Below, piece after piece: positions 25,485 to 33,819 of a stretch of 60,082 bases of DNA. The notes beneath the pieces are model-generated. The model was not told where the DNA came from. It searched no databases and worked only from the letters and a program-made list of their open reading frames with translations. This stretch comes from Dehalococcoidales bacterium. GTDB taxonomy: Bacteria > Chloroflexota > Dehalococcoidia > Dehalococcoidales > UBA3254. The translations under genes and the position numbers were made by a program. The stretch lies in assembly GCA_016926695.1 (NCBI GenBank), contig JAFGOB010000049.1, positions 1-60,082 on the forward strand, in the 5' to 3' direction. The number at the start of each line of letters is the position of its first letter. The stretch's first letter is position 1.

Positions 25485-27053
25485 ATGCCCTCGGTGATGC
25501 AAGTCTTGAAAACAGCGATGCCCCCCGGGTCGGAAATTATTGCCGGTGAAGCGGGGCTGTATAATGAGGTGAGCTGGGTTATTGTAGTGAGACCGACTCC
25601 TCCCGGTTTCGACAGCCTGAAAGGCAATGAGCTGGCTATTATCGGGAACAACGTGGCAGCCGGATTGGGCGTCAATCCGGCCTATCTTGTCTCGACTCTG
25701 GCTGAACGCGGAGCGTCCGGGATCGGTATGCTGGGGGAGATCAGCCGTGAGGTCAGACGCCAGGCACAAGCCGATAAAATCCCCCTGATACAACTGCCCT
25801 CGCAAACCAGTATAGGCACGCTTGAGAGCGCCGTCACCCGCATGATCAGCGAAGAAAGACAGGAGCTGTACCAGCGGGAACGTGAACTCAATCATTCACT
25901 GATGGAACTGGCCCTGGCCGGGGGAGGGAGCCAGGCGATTATCCAGAGACTGCGTCAATTGACCGGCAGAAACCTGGGATTTATCGACCTCAACCATAAT
26001 CCTGATTTTCCAATCGATCCGCCGGTGGCCAGGGCACTGAAAAAGCACCTGGACCAGGCGATTTTTCAGTTGCAGAGCGAGTCTGCTGTTTCAGCCACCC
26101 CTATAATCGGTTTCAGCCTGGAACAGCAGCAGGCCGCTTTCCTGGGGCTGATCAAGGTGGGAAGGGAGATCAAGGGATACCTGATAGTGATGGCGGAGGA
26201 AGACAGGCTCTCGGAGGCTGACCGCCTGGCTGTCAGAGTGGGGGTTATGGCGCTGGCTGTAGAGATGTCCCGGCGCCAGGCAGTGAAGGAGACCGAGGCC
26301 CGCTACGAGTCGGATATAATCGAAGAGCTGTTAAACGGCGGTCTCTCCGCCGGGGATATAGATGAAATCGGTAAAAGGATCAACCTGGATACGTCGCTTC
26401 CCTATGTCTGCCTTTACCTGCGCGGGGAAGAGATATCACCGGATGCAGCCGCAGACCTCAAGACTGTTTCCCGCCTGCTGACGGACAGCCGCTGTTACTA
26501 TCATGACGAGGATATTGTCATCCTGCATCCGCTGGAAAAAATGAAGACGGTAGTCGAGCTGAGGAAAATCGGAAAAGATATGATGAGTAAACTGGCGGCG
26601 GGTATTAAGGGGCCTATGACCATAGGAATAGGACGCTCATGTACCGGTCTTGCCTGTGTTCCCGGCTCTTTCCGTGAAGCGGAACAGGCGCTGACCATGG
26701 GACTCAGGCTTTTCGGATCTGGTTCGGTAACCTGCTTTGCCGATCTGGGGATCTACCGTCTTTTGTATGCCCTGAAATCCAGCGGGGAGCTGGATGTCTT
26801 CTGCCAGGATTACCTGGGTGCGCTGATGGAATACGACCGCAAACATGAAGGAGAGCTGGTACATACGCTGAAGGTATTTCTTTTCCACAGCGCCATGGCT
26901 GAGGCTGCCCGTGAGCTGCATGTCCACCGCAATACCCTGCTGTACCGGCTGGAGCGGATCCAGGAAATAACCGGCGCCAATCTGGAAGACGGAGAAGCCC
27001 GCCTGACGATGTATGTGGCCGTGCTGGCCAGCGAGGTAATCAGGGCCGGCTGA
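25485..27053 (+). CDS. PucR family transcriptional regulator
   Basis: A 522-residue regulator with the N-terminal PucR ligand domain (residues about 5-125, starting VMQVLKTAMPPGSEIIAG), a GAF/CdaR-like centre and the C-terminal PucR-type HTH (about 455-515: AMAEAARELHVHRNTLLYRLERI). Family members control purine catabolism, glutamine synthetase-like genes or amino acid use. Here it starts 3 nt after glnA and overlaps its ribosome-binding region, so it probably regulates this nitrogen operon. GGGAG within the end of glnA serves as its ribosome-binding site. Confidence 0.9.
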   Translation: MPSVMQVLKTAMPPGSEIIAGEAGLYNEVSWVIVVRPTPPGFDSLKGNELAIIGNNVAAGLGVNPAYLVSTLAERGASGIGMLGEISREVRRQAQADKIPLIQLPSQTSIGTLESAVTRMISEERQELYQRERELNHSLMELALAGGGSQAIIQRLRQLTGRNLGFIDLNHNPDFPIDPPVARALKKHLDQAIFQLQSESAVSATPIIGFSLEQQQAAFLGLIKVGREIKGYLIVMAEEDRLSEADRLAVRVGVMALAVEMSRRQAVKETEARYESDIIEELLNGGLSAGDIDEIGKRINLDTSLPYVCLYLRGEEISPDAAADLKTVSRLLTDSRCYYHDEDIVILHPLEKMKTVVELRKIGKDMMSKLAAGIKGPMTIGIGRSCTGLACVPGSFREAEQALTMGLRLFGSGSVTCFADLGIYRLLYALKSSGELDVFCQDYLGALMEYDRKHEGELVHTLKVFLFHSAMAEAARELHVHRNTLLYRLERIQEITGANLEDGEARLTMYVAVLASEVIRAG

Positions 27054-27091
27054 TGAGATAGCTGAAAATACCACATTTCCCGGATTTTCAG

Positions 27092-27122
27092 GGTAGAATG
27101 CCGAAATATTCGACATTCTACC
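27092..27122. terminator. Long palindrome after pucR
   Basis: GGTAGAATG-C-CGAA-ATA-TTCG-A-CATTCTACC (27092-27122) forms a 13-bp stem with one internal C/A mismatch and a 3-nt loop. It stands 39 bp after the pucR stop. It may end the glnA-pucR transcript, although it has no T-run; an operator is the alternative. Confidence 0.5.
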
Positions 27123-27173
27123 AATGATAATGACGGGGATAACATCATATTTGGTAATTTACACAGCCGGATT

Positions 27174-27347
27174 TTACCACTGATGCTTGCAGTCGTCGCA
27201 TATCCACCAGATGCCGGGTACCGCCTTGAGACTGGCGCCGCCGGGACAGGAAGTAACTTTTTTACTTCCGCATTTGGGACAGGCCTCGGGCTTTTTTGAT
27301 TCTCTGCTGTCTTTGATAAATTGCTGTTCTCCTTCGTGTTGTACCAT
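27174..27347 (-). CDS. Small zinc-ribbon protein
   Basis: A 57-residue protein with a zinc ribbon: CPKCGSKKV and, 26 residues on, WWICDDCKHQW, giving a CX2C...CX2C metal site. The N-terminal part is charged (MVQHEGEQQFIKDSRESKK). The ATG at 27347 is preferred over a start at 27392 because GGAGG stands 6 nt upstream. The function is unknown; such proteins often bind nucleic acid or act as protein adaptors. Confidence 0.7.
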   Translation of the reverse strand: MVQHEGEQQFIKDSRESKKPEACPKCGSKKVTSCPGGASLKAVPGIWWICDDCKHQW

Positions 27348-27558
27348 TTTAGCCTCCAGTATTTCGAAAGATACATCGCCGTTAAATACCAATAAAATTA
27401 CCGGTACAGTTATATCATATATTAATATCAGCAGATCTTAACGGTAATGCAATCAGTATATGCTTATATATGGGGTAATCTCAATCGGGAAGGTGTATCG
27501 GGGACAAAAATAGTCATGTGAGGTCAACGGAAAGGTCTACAGGCTCCGTCTCAAGCCG

Positions 27559-28200
27559 TTAATCCAGGTTTATCCCAAAGGCATTGGCCCTTTTTTTAAA
27601 ATCTTCCAGGGATTCCTCTTTCCAGGGAAGATATTTCAGGTCTGTCGGGCTTCTGAAGGCATAGAGCAGCAAATCAATTATTTCTTTCGACGGATTACCC
27701 AGTCTGATAACGGTTTCTTTTCTTACCGGGAATACCTGTCCTGTAACCAGTGCGGGAACGTTGGGATAATAAATATTGACCAGTCCGAAAACCGCTTTTT
27801 CCTCGCATATTTTTACTTTTTCTTCGGATAGTATCCAGCCGTAAGAAAGACAGGACGGGGAAAGTAAAAAGAGACAGGGCTGAAGATGAATCAGCCGGTC
27901 GACAGTGATTATTTCCCCTGCTCCAAAAAACAGTCCCAGGACCGGGATCTTGGAGAAAATTTTCCGGATTTTGGTCAATTTCAAGACCAGACCAGAGAAA
28001 TAGATAACTATTATGCCAAGGGCAATGCCGAAACCTGGATAAACCCTGGATGGAGGGAGAAACAACGTAAGAAATTTCTTTCCTATATCTTCGGCATTAT
28101 TAAAAAGAAAGGCCAGAATAATAATCAAAACCGCAATAGGCAGCCAGAAAGCCAGACCAAAAAGCACAAAGGTAAATTGACTCTTAAAGAAACCTTTCAT
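27559..28200 (-). CDS. DUF502 family membrane protein
   Basis: A 213-residue protein with two N-terminal membrane helices (about 10-33 and 55-75), separated by a loop containing LPPSRVYPGFGIALGI, which resembles the DUF502 signature. The C-terminal 130 residues are soluble and contain the family-like VPALVTGQVFPV. No clear ribosome-binding site is seen before the ATG. Function unknown. Confidence 0.7.
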   Translation of the reverse strand: MKGFFKSQFTFVLFGLAFWLPIAVLIIILAFLFNNAEDIGKKFLTLFLPPSRVYPGFGIALGIIVIYFSGLVLKLTKIRKIFSKIPVLGLFFGAGEIITVDRLIHLQPCLFLLSPSCLSYGWILSEEKVKICEEKAVFGLVNIYYPNVPALVTGQVFPVRKETVIRLGNPSKEIIDLLLYAFRSPTDLKYLPWKEESLEDFKKRANAFGINLD

Positions 28201-28335
28201 TTCAGTATCTGCCTGAACACAAACTCAAGTATCGGTCAGTGTCAACTACCAGTTGATGTCAAGTACCAGTATTATGGCTTGAACTGAAACGAAAATCAAT
28301 AATCTCCGGTTTTATTTTGAACGGCTGCTTCCGCC

Positions 28336-28524
28336 CTATTTTTCCAGGGGTACGATGAATATCATCAGGATATATGCCAGGACGGCCGCCATATTGAAGG
28401 CTATAAGCAAGATAACGGCCAGAACCCTTATAAGTGTCGGATCCAGGTTAAAATAATCGGCGATTCCGGAACAGACCCCTGCCAGCATGCGGTTACTGCT
28501 GCTTCGATAAAGTCTCTTTGCCAT
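28336..28524 (-). CDS. PspC domain-containing protein
   Basis: A 62-residue single-PspC-domain membrane protein: RLYRSSSNRMLAGVCSGIADYFNLDPTLIRV followed by one long hydrophobic helix pair. The stand-alone short form is widespread in Gram-positive and Chloroflexota genomes and is linked to envelope stress. The ATG at 28524 is chosen because GAGGAGG lies 5 nt upstream; an earlier in-frame start at 28548 lacks this. Confidence 0.88.
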   Translation of the reverse strand: MAKRLYRSSSNRMLAGVCSGIADYFNLDPTLIRVLAVILLIAFNMAAVLAYILMIFIVPLEK

Positions 28525-28548
28525 ATGGCCCTCCTCAGACCCGCTCAC

Positions 28549-29446
28549 CGGAAAAAGCGTGGGACCGGTTTTATGCGGGCTTGCTTGATCAACCTGTTAT
28601 TTACATGGTAACAGGGAAACGGCTGCCAGTCACCGGGGATTTGAGGAGTATACCGGTAGATATCTATGGCAGTATTTACCTGGCCGAAAGACCAGGGAGA
28701 GGGACCATACCAATTTCAACCTGGATCTTTCCACTCCGGATTCAAGGTTATAATCAATTCTACCTTTTTACTGAGCATACCCTTGGTTTGTGGTCAAGAG
28801 ATAGAGGGTTCAGGTCCTCTACCGCACAAAACACATGCTTCTCATAAAAACCACCTTTCTCTGGCTGTATCATATCTCCACGATGGCGTTATATCATCCT
28901 TTTACTTTATCCCGGTATTGCGGCTGTTTTGTGGGCATCAAGACCGGCTTTTCCGGTCTAAACTGCCTGACCGGAATTTTGGACTCTTGACAGGTATGCT
29001 ATAATCAAATGAGGTGATCAAGTAAGACCGTCATCATAAAAATCCCATGCGTATTGTTACTTTAAATATTTATTTATACTGTCCATTTGTCGATTGTGCA
29101 TATCGATCAATTGATATATTGGCTTATTTACATAAAATGTCACTGCTGTCCAGGATTTTTTTTGAAACCAGATAAAGAAGTCCGGAATTCTTTCTGCCAT
29201 AGTAGTTACTGCCAGTATTCCTTCTGGCAGTTGATTGGGGATTTTCCCAAGCCTCAATTTCCCCAGGTATTGGGGGTCAGGGGGGTGATAAGGTGAATAT
29301 TGAATCTGGCCTGAATATTTAAAAACCAGCTTGCCTGTGTTTATTCGTTTCTGAGTCAGATTCAATCTGGAATGTTATTCTGGACAAGTCTATTATCATA
29401 ATATAGCCAGAAATTCGCAAATAATTTAACGGAGGGTAACTTTATA
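28549..29446. other. Long intergenic region with hairpins
   Basis: No gene is supported in about 900 bp. It holds AGACCGG/CCGGTCT (28941-28959), an extended -10 promoter near 29000, and CTGCCAG/CTGGCAG (29209-29230). Open frames here lack ribosome-binding sites and recognisable sequence. The second half is the presumed leader of the downstream ABC uptake operon. Confidence 0.5.
28996..29005 (+). promoter_or_regulatory. Extended -10 promoter
   Basis: TGCTATAAT (28997-29005) is an extended -10 element. The best -35 (TTTTGG, 17 bp upstream) is weak. If used, it gives a leader of about 435 nt before the binding-protein gene at 29447. Confidence 0.4.
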
Positions 29447-31120
29447 ATGAAAAAATTGCCTCTAATCATGATGGTACTCATATTATTGGGAGGATTGATC
29501 GTCACCGGATGTTCCAATGCAACCGAATCTTCTTCTACTAAAACCTCCACGGCCCAGGCTACGACTTCGTCTCCATCTACCACTTCGAGCGTTGTTCCCT
29601 CTAAGACTACGACTTCAGCACAGAGTCCTCCTTCATCACCCTTTAAAACTACTACGTCTGTCCCATCTGCCGGTCAGCCGAAATACGGAGGGACGATCAC
29701 ATATATCTCTGATATGGTGCCATATACGCCAATTGGTTGGCCACCTGACATTTTTGGCACTGTTGTCACTTCGGTACAGCCATGCCTGGAGAATCTTCTG
29801 AATGAGCTTCCCGGTCCGAAATACGAACCTGTACTGGCAGAATCCTATGAAGCTCATCCTGCCGAAAAATATATCGACTTTAAAATAAGGAAAGGCGTTA
29901 AATTCCATGATGGTTCTGACCTCACAGCAGAGGTCGTTAGATGGAACTACCAGATAAAAGTTGACGCTAACAGCATGGGATCGGACAACTGGGAAAAGAT
30001 CGAGGTAATTGACGATTATTCCGTCAGGATCCATGTAAAACAGTGGCGGAATTTTGAATTGAAAGGCTTTTCCGGCCCCATGATAGTATCGAAAGCGGCC
30101 TTTGAGAAAAATGGCGTTGAATGGATGCAATGGCATCCTGTGGGCACCGGACCTTTCGAATTTGTCAGTTATGAAGAAAATACCGCTTTCAAGGCTAAAA
30201 AGTTTGATAACTACTGGCAAAAGGGTAAACCTTATATAGATGAGGTTATCCATCTATATGTTACTGACTGGACGACACAGAAGGCAGCTATGCAGTCTGG
30301 TGCGGCGGATTTCATGTTTTGTGAACTGGGCAAAGTGCCGGCTGATATGAAAGCTCTCGGTTTCGAGGTAATGACCCAGGTACAATGTGTATTCTGTCTT
30401 ACAACCGATAGTGTCAATGAGGATTCTCCTTATTCAAAAAAGAAGGTACGCGAAGCCCTGGAATATGCTATTGACAAAGAAGAAATAGCTGAAGGCCTGG
30501 GCTATGGTTTTTGGAAAGCTCCTTACCAGATAATACCGCGCGACCATCCGGCCTGGGACCCGAACTATAAGGGCGGCACCCGTACATATAATCCTGAGAA
30601 AGCCAGGCAACTTCTGGCTGAAGCGGGTTATCCTGAGGGATTTAAAACCACTTTGACTCCTGCTGCTGCATCACTGGACAGGAATGTCAATGTTGCAGTT
30701 CAGTCTTACCTCAAACAAGTTGGCATTGAAGCCGAACTGGAATTTGTTGAACAGTCCAAATTTATGGAATTTGTATTCGGCGGGTGGCAAAACCGCATAA
30801 TTAACGACACCGTAGCCAGTTACGCCAATTACCTCTATACTCTTAACTTAATGTATTCCCCCGAATACACTTTGCTAAAAAGCCTTAAACGGCCTGACTC
30901 ATATATCCAAAAACTAAAAGCAGGGGTTGCCTCTCCAGATATCGATATCCCGGCAGTGCGCGATCTTTGCTACAACTTAATTGAAGAAGAGGTGTTTGTT
31001 ATCCCCGTGTATGAGGGAGGCAAGGGGATTGCCTACAACGACTATATTAAGGATCTTGGCTTTCTAACGTTTGGAGATCCCTACTATTTTAGATGGGGTA
31101 ATGTCTGGTTAGACAAATAA
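29447..31120 (+). CDS. ABC transporter substrate-binding lipoprotein, family 5
   Basis: A peptide/opine/nickel-type (DppA/OppA, SBP_bac_5) binding protein of 557 residues. The signal peptide ends in the lipobox VTGC with the lipidated C22. Residues 23-80 form a Ser/Thr/Pro-rich tether, and the mature domain begins GGTITYISDM. It contains YEPVLAESYEAHPAEKYIDFKIRKGVKFHDG, typical for the family. GGAGGG lies 10 nt before the ATG. It is the first gene of an uptake operon with two permeases. The ligand cannot be predicted. The coding region looks richer in A/T than its neighbours. Confidence 0.92.
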   Translation: MKKLPLIMMVLILLGGLIVTGCSNATESSSTKTSTAQATTSSPSTTSSVVPSKTTTSAQSPPSSPFKTTTSVPSAGQPKYGGTITYISDMVPYTPIGWPPDIFGTVVTSVQPCLENLLNELPGPKYEPVLAESYEAHPAEKYIDFKIRKGVKFHDGSDLTAEVVRWNYQIKVDANSMGSDNWEKIEVIDDYSVRIHVKQWRNFELKGFSGPMIVSKAAFEKNGVEWMQWHPVGTGPFEFVSYEENTAFKAKKFDNYWQKGKPYIDEVIHLYVTDWTTQKAAMQSGAADFMFCELGKVPADMKALGFEVMTQVQCVFCLTTDSVNEDSPYSKKKVREALEYAIDKEEIAEGLGYGFWKAPYQIIPRDHPAWDPNYKGGTRTYNPEKARQLLAEAGYPEGFKTTLTPAAASLDRNVNVAVQSYLKQVGIEAELEFVEQSKFMEFVFGGWQNRIINDTVASYANYLYTLNLMYSPEYTLLKSLKRPDSYIQKLKAGVASPDIDIPAVRDLCYNLIEEEVFVIPVYEGGKGIAYNDYIKDLGFLTFGDPYYFRWGNVWLDK

Positions 31121-31140
31121 CCTTATATTGTAACAGGTAC

Positions 31141-31182
31141 GCTTCAGGTAGTCCCAGCCCAACGGGTGGGACTACCTGAAGC
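31141..31182. other. Strong hairpin between binding protein and permease genes
   Basis: GCTTCAGGTAGTCCCA (31141-31156) is exactly complementary to TGGGACTACCTGAAGC (31167-31182), and the inner CCC/GGG continues the stem. The 16-bp perfect stem lies 20 bp after the binding-protein stop and has no T-run. It probably stabilises the upstream message or dampens permease expression. Confidence 0.75.
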
Positions 31183-31234
31183 GGGCTTCATTCCGGTCGA
31201 AAGTCTTTTTTTCAGAGGTCAATTAGAGGTATTT

Positions 31235-32188
31235 ATGTCTACCTATATTATTCGCAGGTTTATTCAATCTGTAATTGTTCTTATTCTTGTCTCTCTAATC
31301 GTGTTTACCGCTATGCGTTTGCTGCCGGGTGACCCTATCTTAATGTTGATAACCCGGGAGGCTTCACAGGAATTTACCATACAACAACTGGAAGATCTCA
31401 GGCATCAGTATGGATTGGATAAGCCTATCATAGTGCAGTATTTTGACTGGCTGGGTGGGGTTGTTAGAGGCGATCTGGGATATTCTATTCTTTCCAAGGC
31501 TCCTGTAACCCGCGAAATAATGAGAAGAGTGCCAATAACACTGCATCTTGGTCTCCTGGCTTTTATACTCGGCATCGTCATCGGTGTCCCGGCTGGTGTA
31601 ATTTGTGCGGTCAGGCGAGGAAAATGGGTAGATACACTGGTTACTATTTTTGCTAATGTAGGCATCACGATTCCCGTCTTCTGGCTGGGTATAATTTTAA
31701 TGTATGCCTTCGGCCTTCATTTCAAGTGGTTGCCGGTTATGGGGTACACCTCGCCTTTCCAGGATTTCTGGCTGAACTTAAAACAAATAATTATGCCGGT
31801 CATCTGCCTGGCAGTTTTTCCTGTGGCAGGAATAGCCCGCCAGACTCGTACGAGCATGCTGGAAGTAATGCAGCAGGACTATATCAGGACAGCCTGGGCT
31901 AAAGGTCTACGAGAACGGGTGATTGTAGTCAAACATGCGTTGAAAAACGGACTAATCCCGGTGGTTACTTTATCAGGTATGGCGCTGAGCCAGATTATTG
32001 GCGGTTCAGTCCTTGTTGAGACTGTATTTGTAATTCCCGGTATGGGCCTACTGGCAATATCTTCGGTCACCAGCCAGGATTACCCCTATGTCCAGGCCAT
32101 CATTTTCATTATAGCTATTGCAGTACTTTTGGTTAATTTTATTGTCGATATTTCTTACGGCTGGCTCGATCCCAGAATAAGGTATTAG
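31235..32188 (+). CDS. ABC transporter permease, DppB type
   Basis: A 317-residue inner-membrane permease with six helices. The N terminus STYIIRRFIQSVIVLILVSLIVF is typical of DppB/OppB, and the EAA loop reads RTAWAKGLRERVIVVKHALKNGLIPVVT. The ATG at 31235 is used because AGAGGT lies 5 nt upstream; the frame is open back to 31166 but that part overlaps the hairpin. Confidence 0.92.
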   Translation: MSTYIIRRFIQSVIVLILVSLIVFTAMRLLPGDPILMLITREASQEFTIQQLEDLRHQYGLDKPIIVQYFDWLGGVVRGDLGYSILSKAPVTREIMRRVPITLHLGLLAFILGIVIGVPAGVICAVRRGKWVDTLVTIFANVGITIPVFWLGIILMYAFGLHFKWLPVMGYTSPFQDFWLNLKQIIMPVICLAVFPVAGIARQTRTSMLEVMQQDYIRTAWAKGLRERVIVVKHALKNGLIPVVTLSGMALSQIIGGSVLVETVFVIPGMGLLAISSVTSQDYPYVQAIIFIIAIAVLLVNFIVDISYGWLDPRIRY

Positions 32189-32200
32189 TAGAGAATACAT

Positions 32201-33097
32201 ATGTCACAAGAAATAATCAGAACTGAAACAGTAACGTCAATTACACCACGAATCAGTAATTTCCAGCGCTTTCGCCGGGTTTTCTTTGGAAGAGGACTCG
32301 TGGTTTTCGGCATGGTCATCATCGCCGCCTTCATAATTGCTGCCATTTTTGCCCCCTTAATAGCTCCTTATGATCCATATAAATTGAGTTTACGCGATGG
32401 TCTTCAGGGTCCAAGCAAGTCCCATCTCCTGGGGACTGATCAGGTGGGGAGGGATACGTTAAGCCGTATCCTTTATGGTGCACGTACCTCGCTTATGATA
32501 GGTCTTATCGTTGTCATAGTGGCGGCTATTGTTGGAATGGGATTAGGATTGATAGCTGGCTACTATACCGGTACAACGCATACCATTATTATGAGGTTAA
32601 TGGATGCCCTTATGGCTTTCCCGATGATACTGCTTGCGATGGTTATCGCTGCTTTGCTCGGAGGAGGAATAAGAAACGTCATAATTGCCCTCACGATCGG
32701 TCTGATACCCACTTATGCCCGATTAATGTGCGGGCAGGTACTATCTGTCAAGGAAAGTGACTTCATTCTTGCAGGACGCGCTTTGGGCGCGAAAAATATG
32801 CGTATCATGCTGTTGCACATCGCCCCCAACTGTTTGCCTCAATTGATTGTTGTCATGGCGATGATGCTGGGTTCAACCATATTAGCGGAGGCTGGCCTCA
32901 GTTTTTTGGGTATAGGCGTGGAAGCCCCACTGGCAGCATGGGGGAGTATGGTCAACGACGGTCGCGACTATTTGTTGGATCTTCCAATATTGTCTATTGC
33001 TCCAGGAGCTGCGATCATGCTGGTTGTCTTTAGTTTCAACATGGTCGGAGATGGTCTCAGGGATGCGCTTGACCCCAGACTTCGCGGAATTTTATAG
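32201..33097 (+). CDS. ABC transporter permease, DppC type
   Basis: A 298-residue permease, partner of the preceding DppB-like protein. It has the short N-terminal cytosolic tail and first helix, then LGTDQVGRDTLSRILYGARTSL, the hallmark of DppC/OppC, and the EAA loop AGRALGAKNMRIMLLHIAPNC. It starts 12 bp after the dppB-like stop. No DppD/DppF-type ATPase follows, so the system must borrow ATPases encoded elsewhere. Confidence 0.92.
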   Translation: MSQEIIRTETVTSITPRISNFQRFRRVFFGRGLVVFGMVIIAAFIIAAIFAPLIAPYDPYKLSLRDGLQGPSKSHLLGTDQVGRDTLSRILYGARTSLMIGLIVVIVAAIVGMGLGLIAGYYTGTTHTIIMRLMDALMAFPMILLAMVIAALLGGGIRNVIIALTIGLIPTYARLMCGQVLSVKESDFILAGRALGAKNMRIMLLHIAPNCLPQLIVVMAMMLGSTILAEAGLSFLGIGVEAPLAAWGSMVNDGRDYLLDLPILSIAPGAAIMLVVFSFNMVGDGLRDALDPRLRGIL

Positions 33098-33162
33098 CTG
33101 ACTTAGCCTTTCCTGTTCCTGGAAATTATTAAGGTAATTTATTTTATTAGGGAGTAAGCGCT

Positions 33163-33585
33163 ATGTCTGTGACTGATGCTATCAGGCTTTTTTTCGAAAA
33201 ATACGAGAAGGCCGTTGTGACTCAAGATTTTGAGAAAACGGTTAATTACTTTGCCGATAATTTCATCCTGGCGGGACCATGTGGCGCGATAGTCATGATT
33301 AGGTCCGAGTTTTTAAAGCTCTCTCATCAAGCCGTGCAACTATACAAGAATGTCGGCAGGACTTCTGCGAAAATTCTCTCTATGGACGAAACACCCATCA
33401 CTAACGAGTACTCGTTGGTAAAGACTCATTGGGGTTTAACCTTTAAAAAAACCGGAGATCAGATCATTGAATCTGACATTACTGTCCTTTTACAAACAAT
33501 CGACTCCGAACCAAAGATTATGTCATTCATTGATCATCAAGATGAAGAAAATATGTATCAGCAGCTCGGTCTCATTTCAACCTAA
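33163..33585 (+). CDS. NTF2/SnoaL-like protein
   Basis: A 140-residue protein with the start of an NTF2-like cone fold (IRLFFEKYEKAVVTQDFEKTVNYFADNFIL, then a predicted strand-rich C-terminal half with HWGLTFKKTGDQIIESDITVLL). GGGAG lies 8 nt before the ATG. It is 65 bp after the DppC-like gene and has the same A/T-rich character, so it may belong to the operon. The activity is unknown. Confidence 0.65.
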   Translation: MSVTDAIRLFFEKYEKAVVTQDFEKTVNYFADNFILAGPCGAIVMIRSEFLKLSHQAVQLYKNVGRTSAKILSMDETPITNEYSLVKTHWGLTFKKTGDQIIESDITVLLQTIDSEPKIMSFIDHQDEENMYQQLGLIST

Positions 33586-33755
33586 TGTTCAATTTAGTTG
33601 GATTGTGGCTGAAAAGTAGACATCAATTATTGTCAAGGCAACATTTTCAGCTTGAATCTGCTTTTACAGGTTGCGATACCTGTCTCATACCCCGTCTCTA
33701 CCAAAAAACTGAGCTGAAAAACCCCCGAAACGGGATGTGTGAAAAGGTATAAGCA

Positions 33756-33789
33756 GGGGCATACCGCAAGACTTCAAGCCGTATGCCCC
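33756..33789. terminator. Hairpin between convergent genes
   Basis: GGGGCATAC (33756-33764) and GTATGCCCC (33781-33789) form a perfect 9-bp stem with a 16-nt loop. It lies between the NTF2-like gene (+) and the FAD oxidase gene (-). No T-run, but the position suits a shared terminator. Confidence 0.6.
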
Positions 33790-33819
33790 GGATATAGATC
33801 GAACGAAATAACCCTTATT

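Noticed and set aside
29057..29365. Open frame of 102 codons on the minus strand
   Set aside because: No ribosome-binding site or recognised motif, and it runs through hairpins in the leader region.
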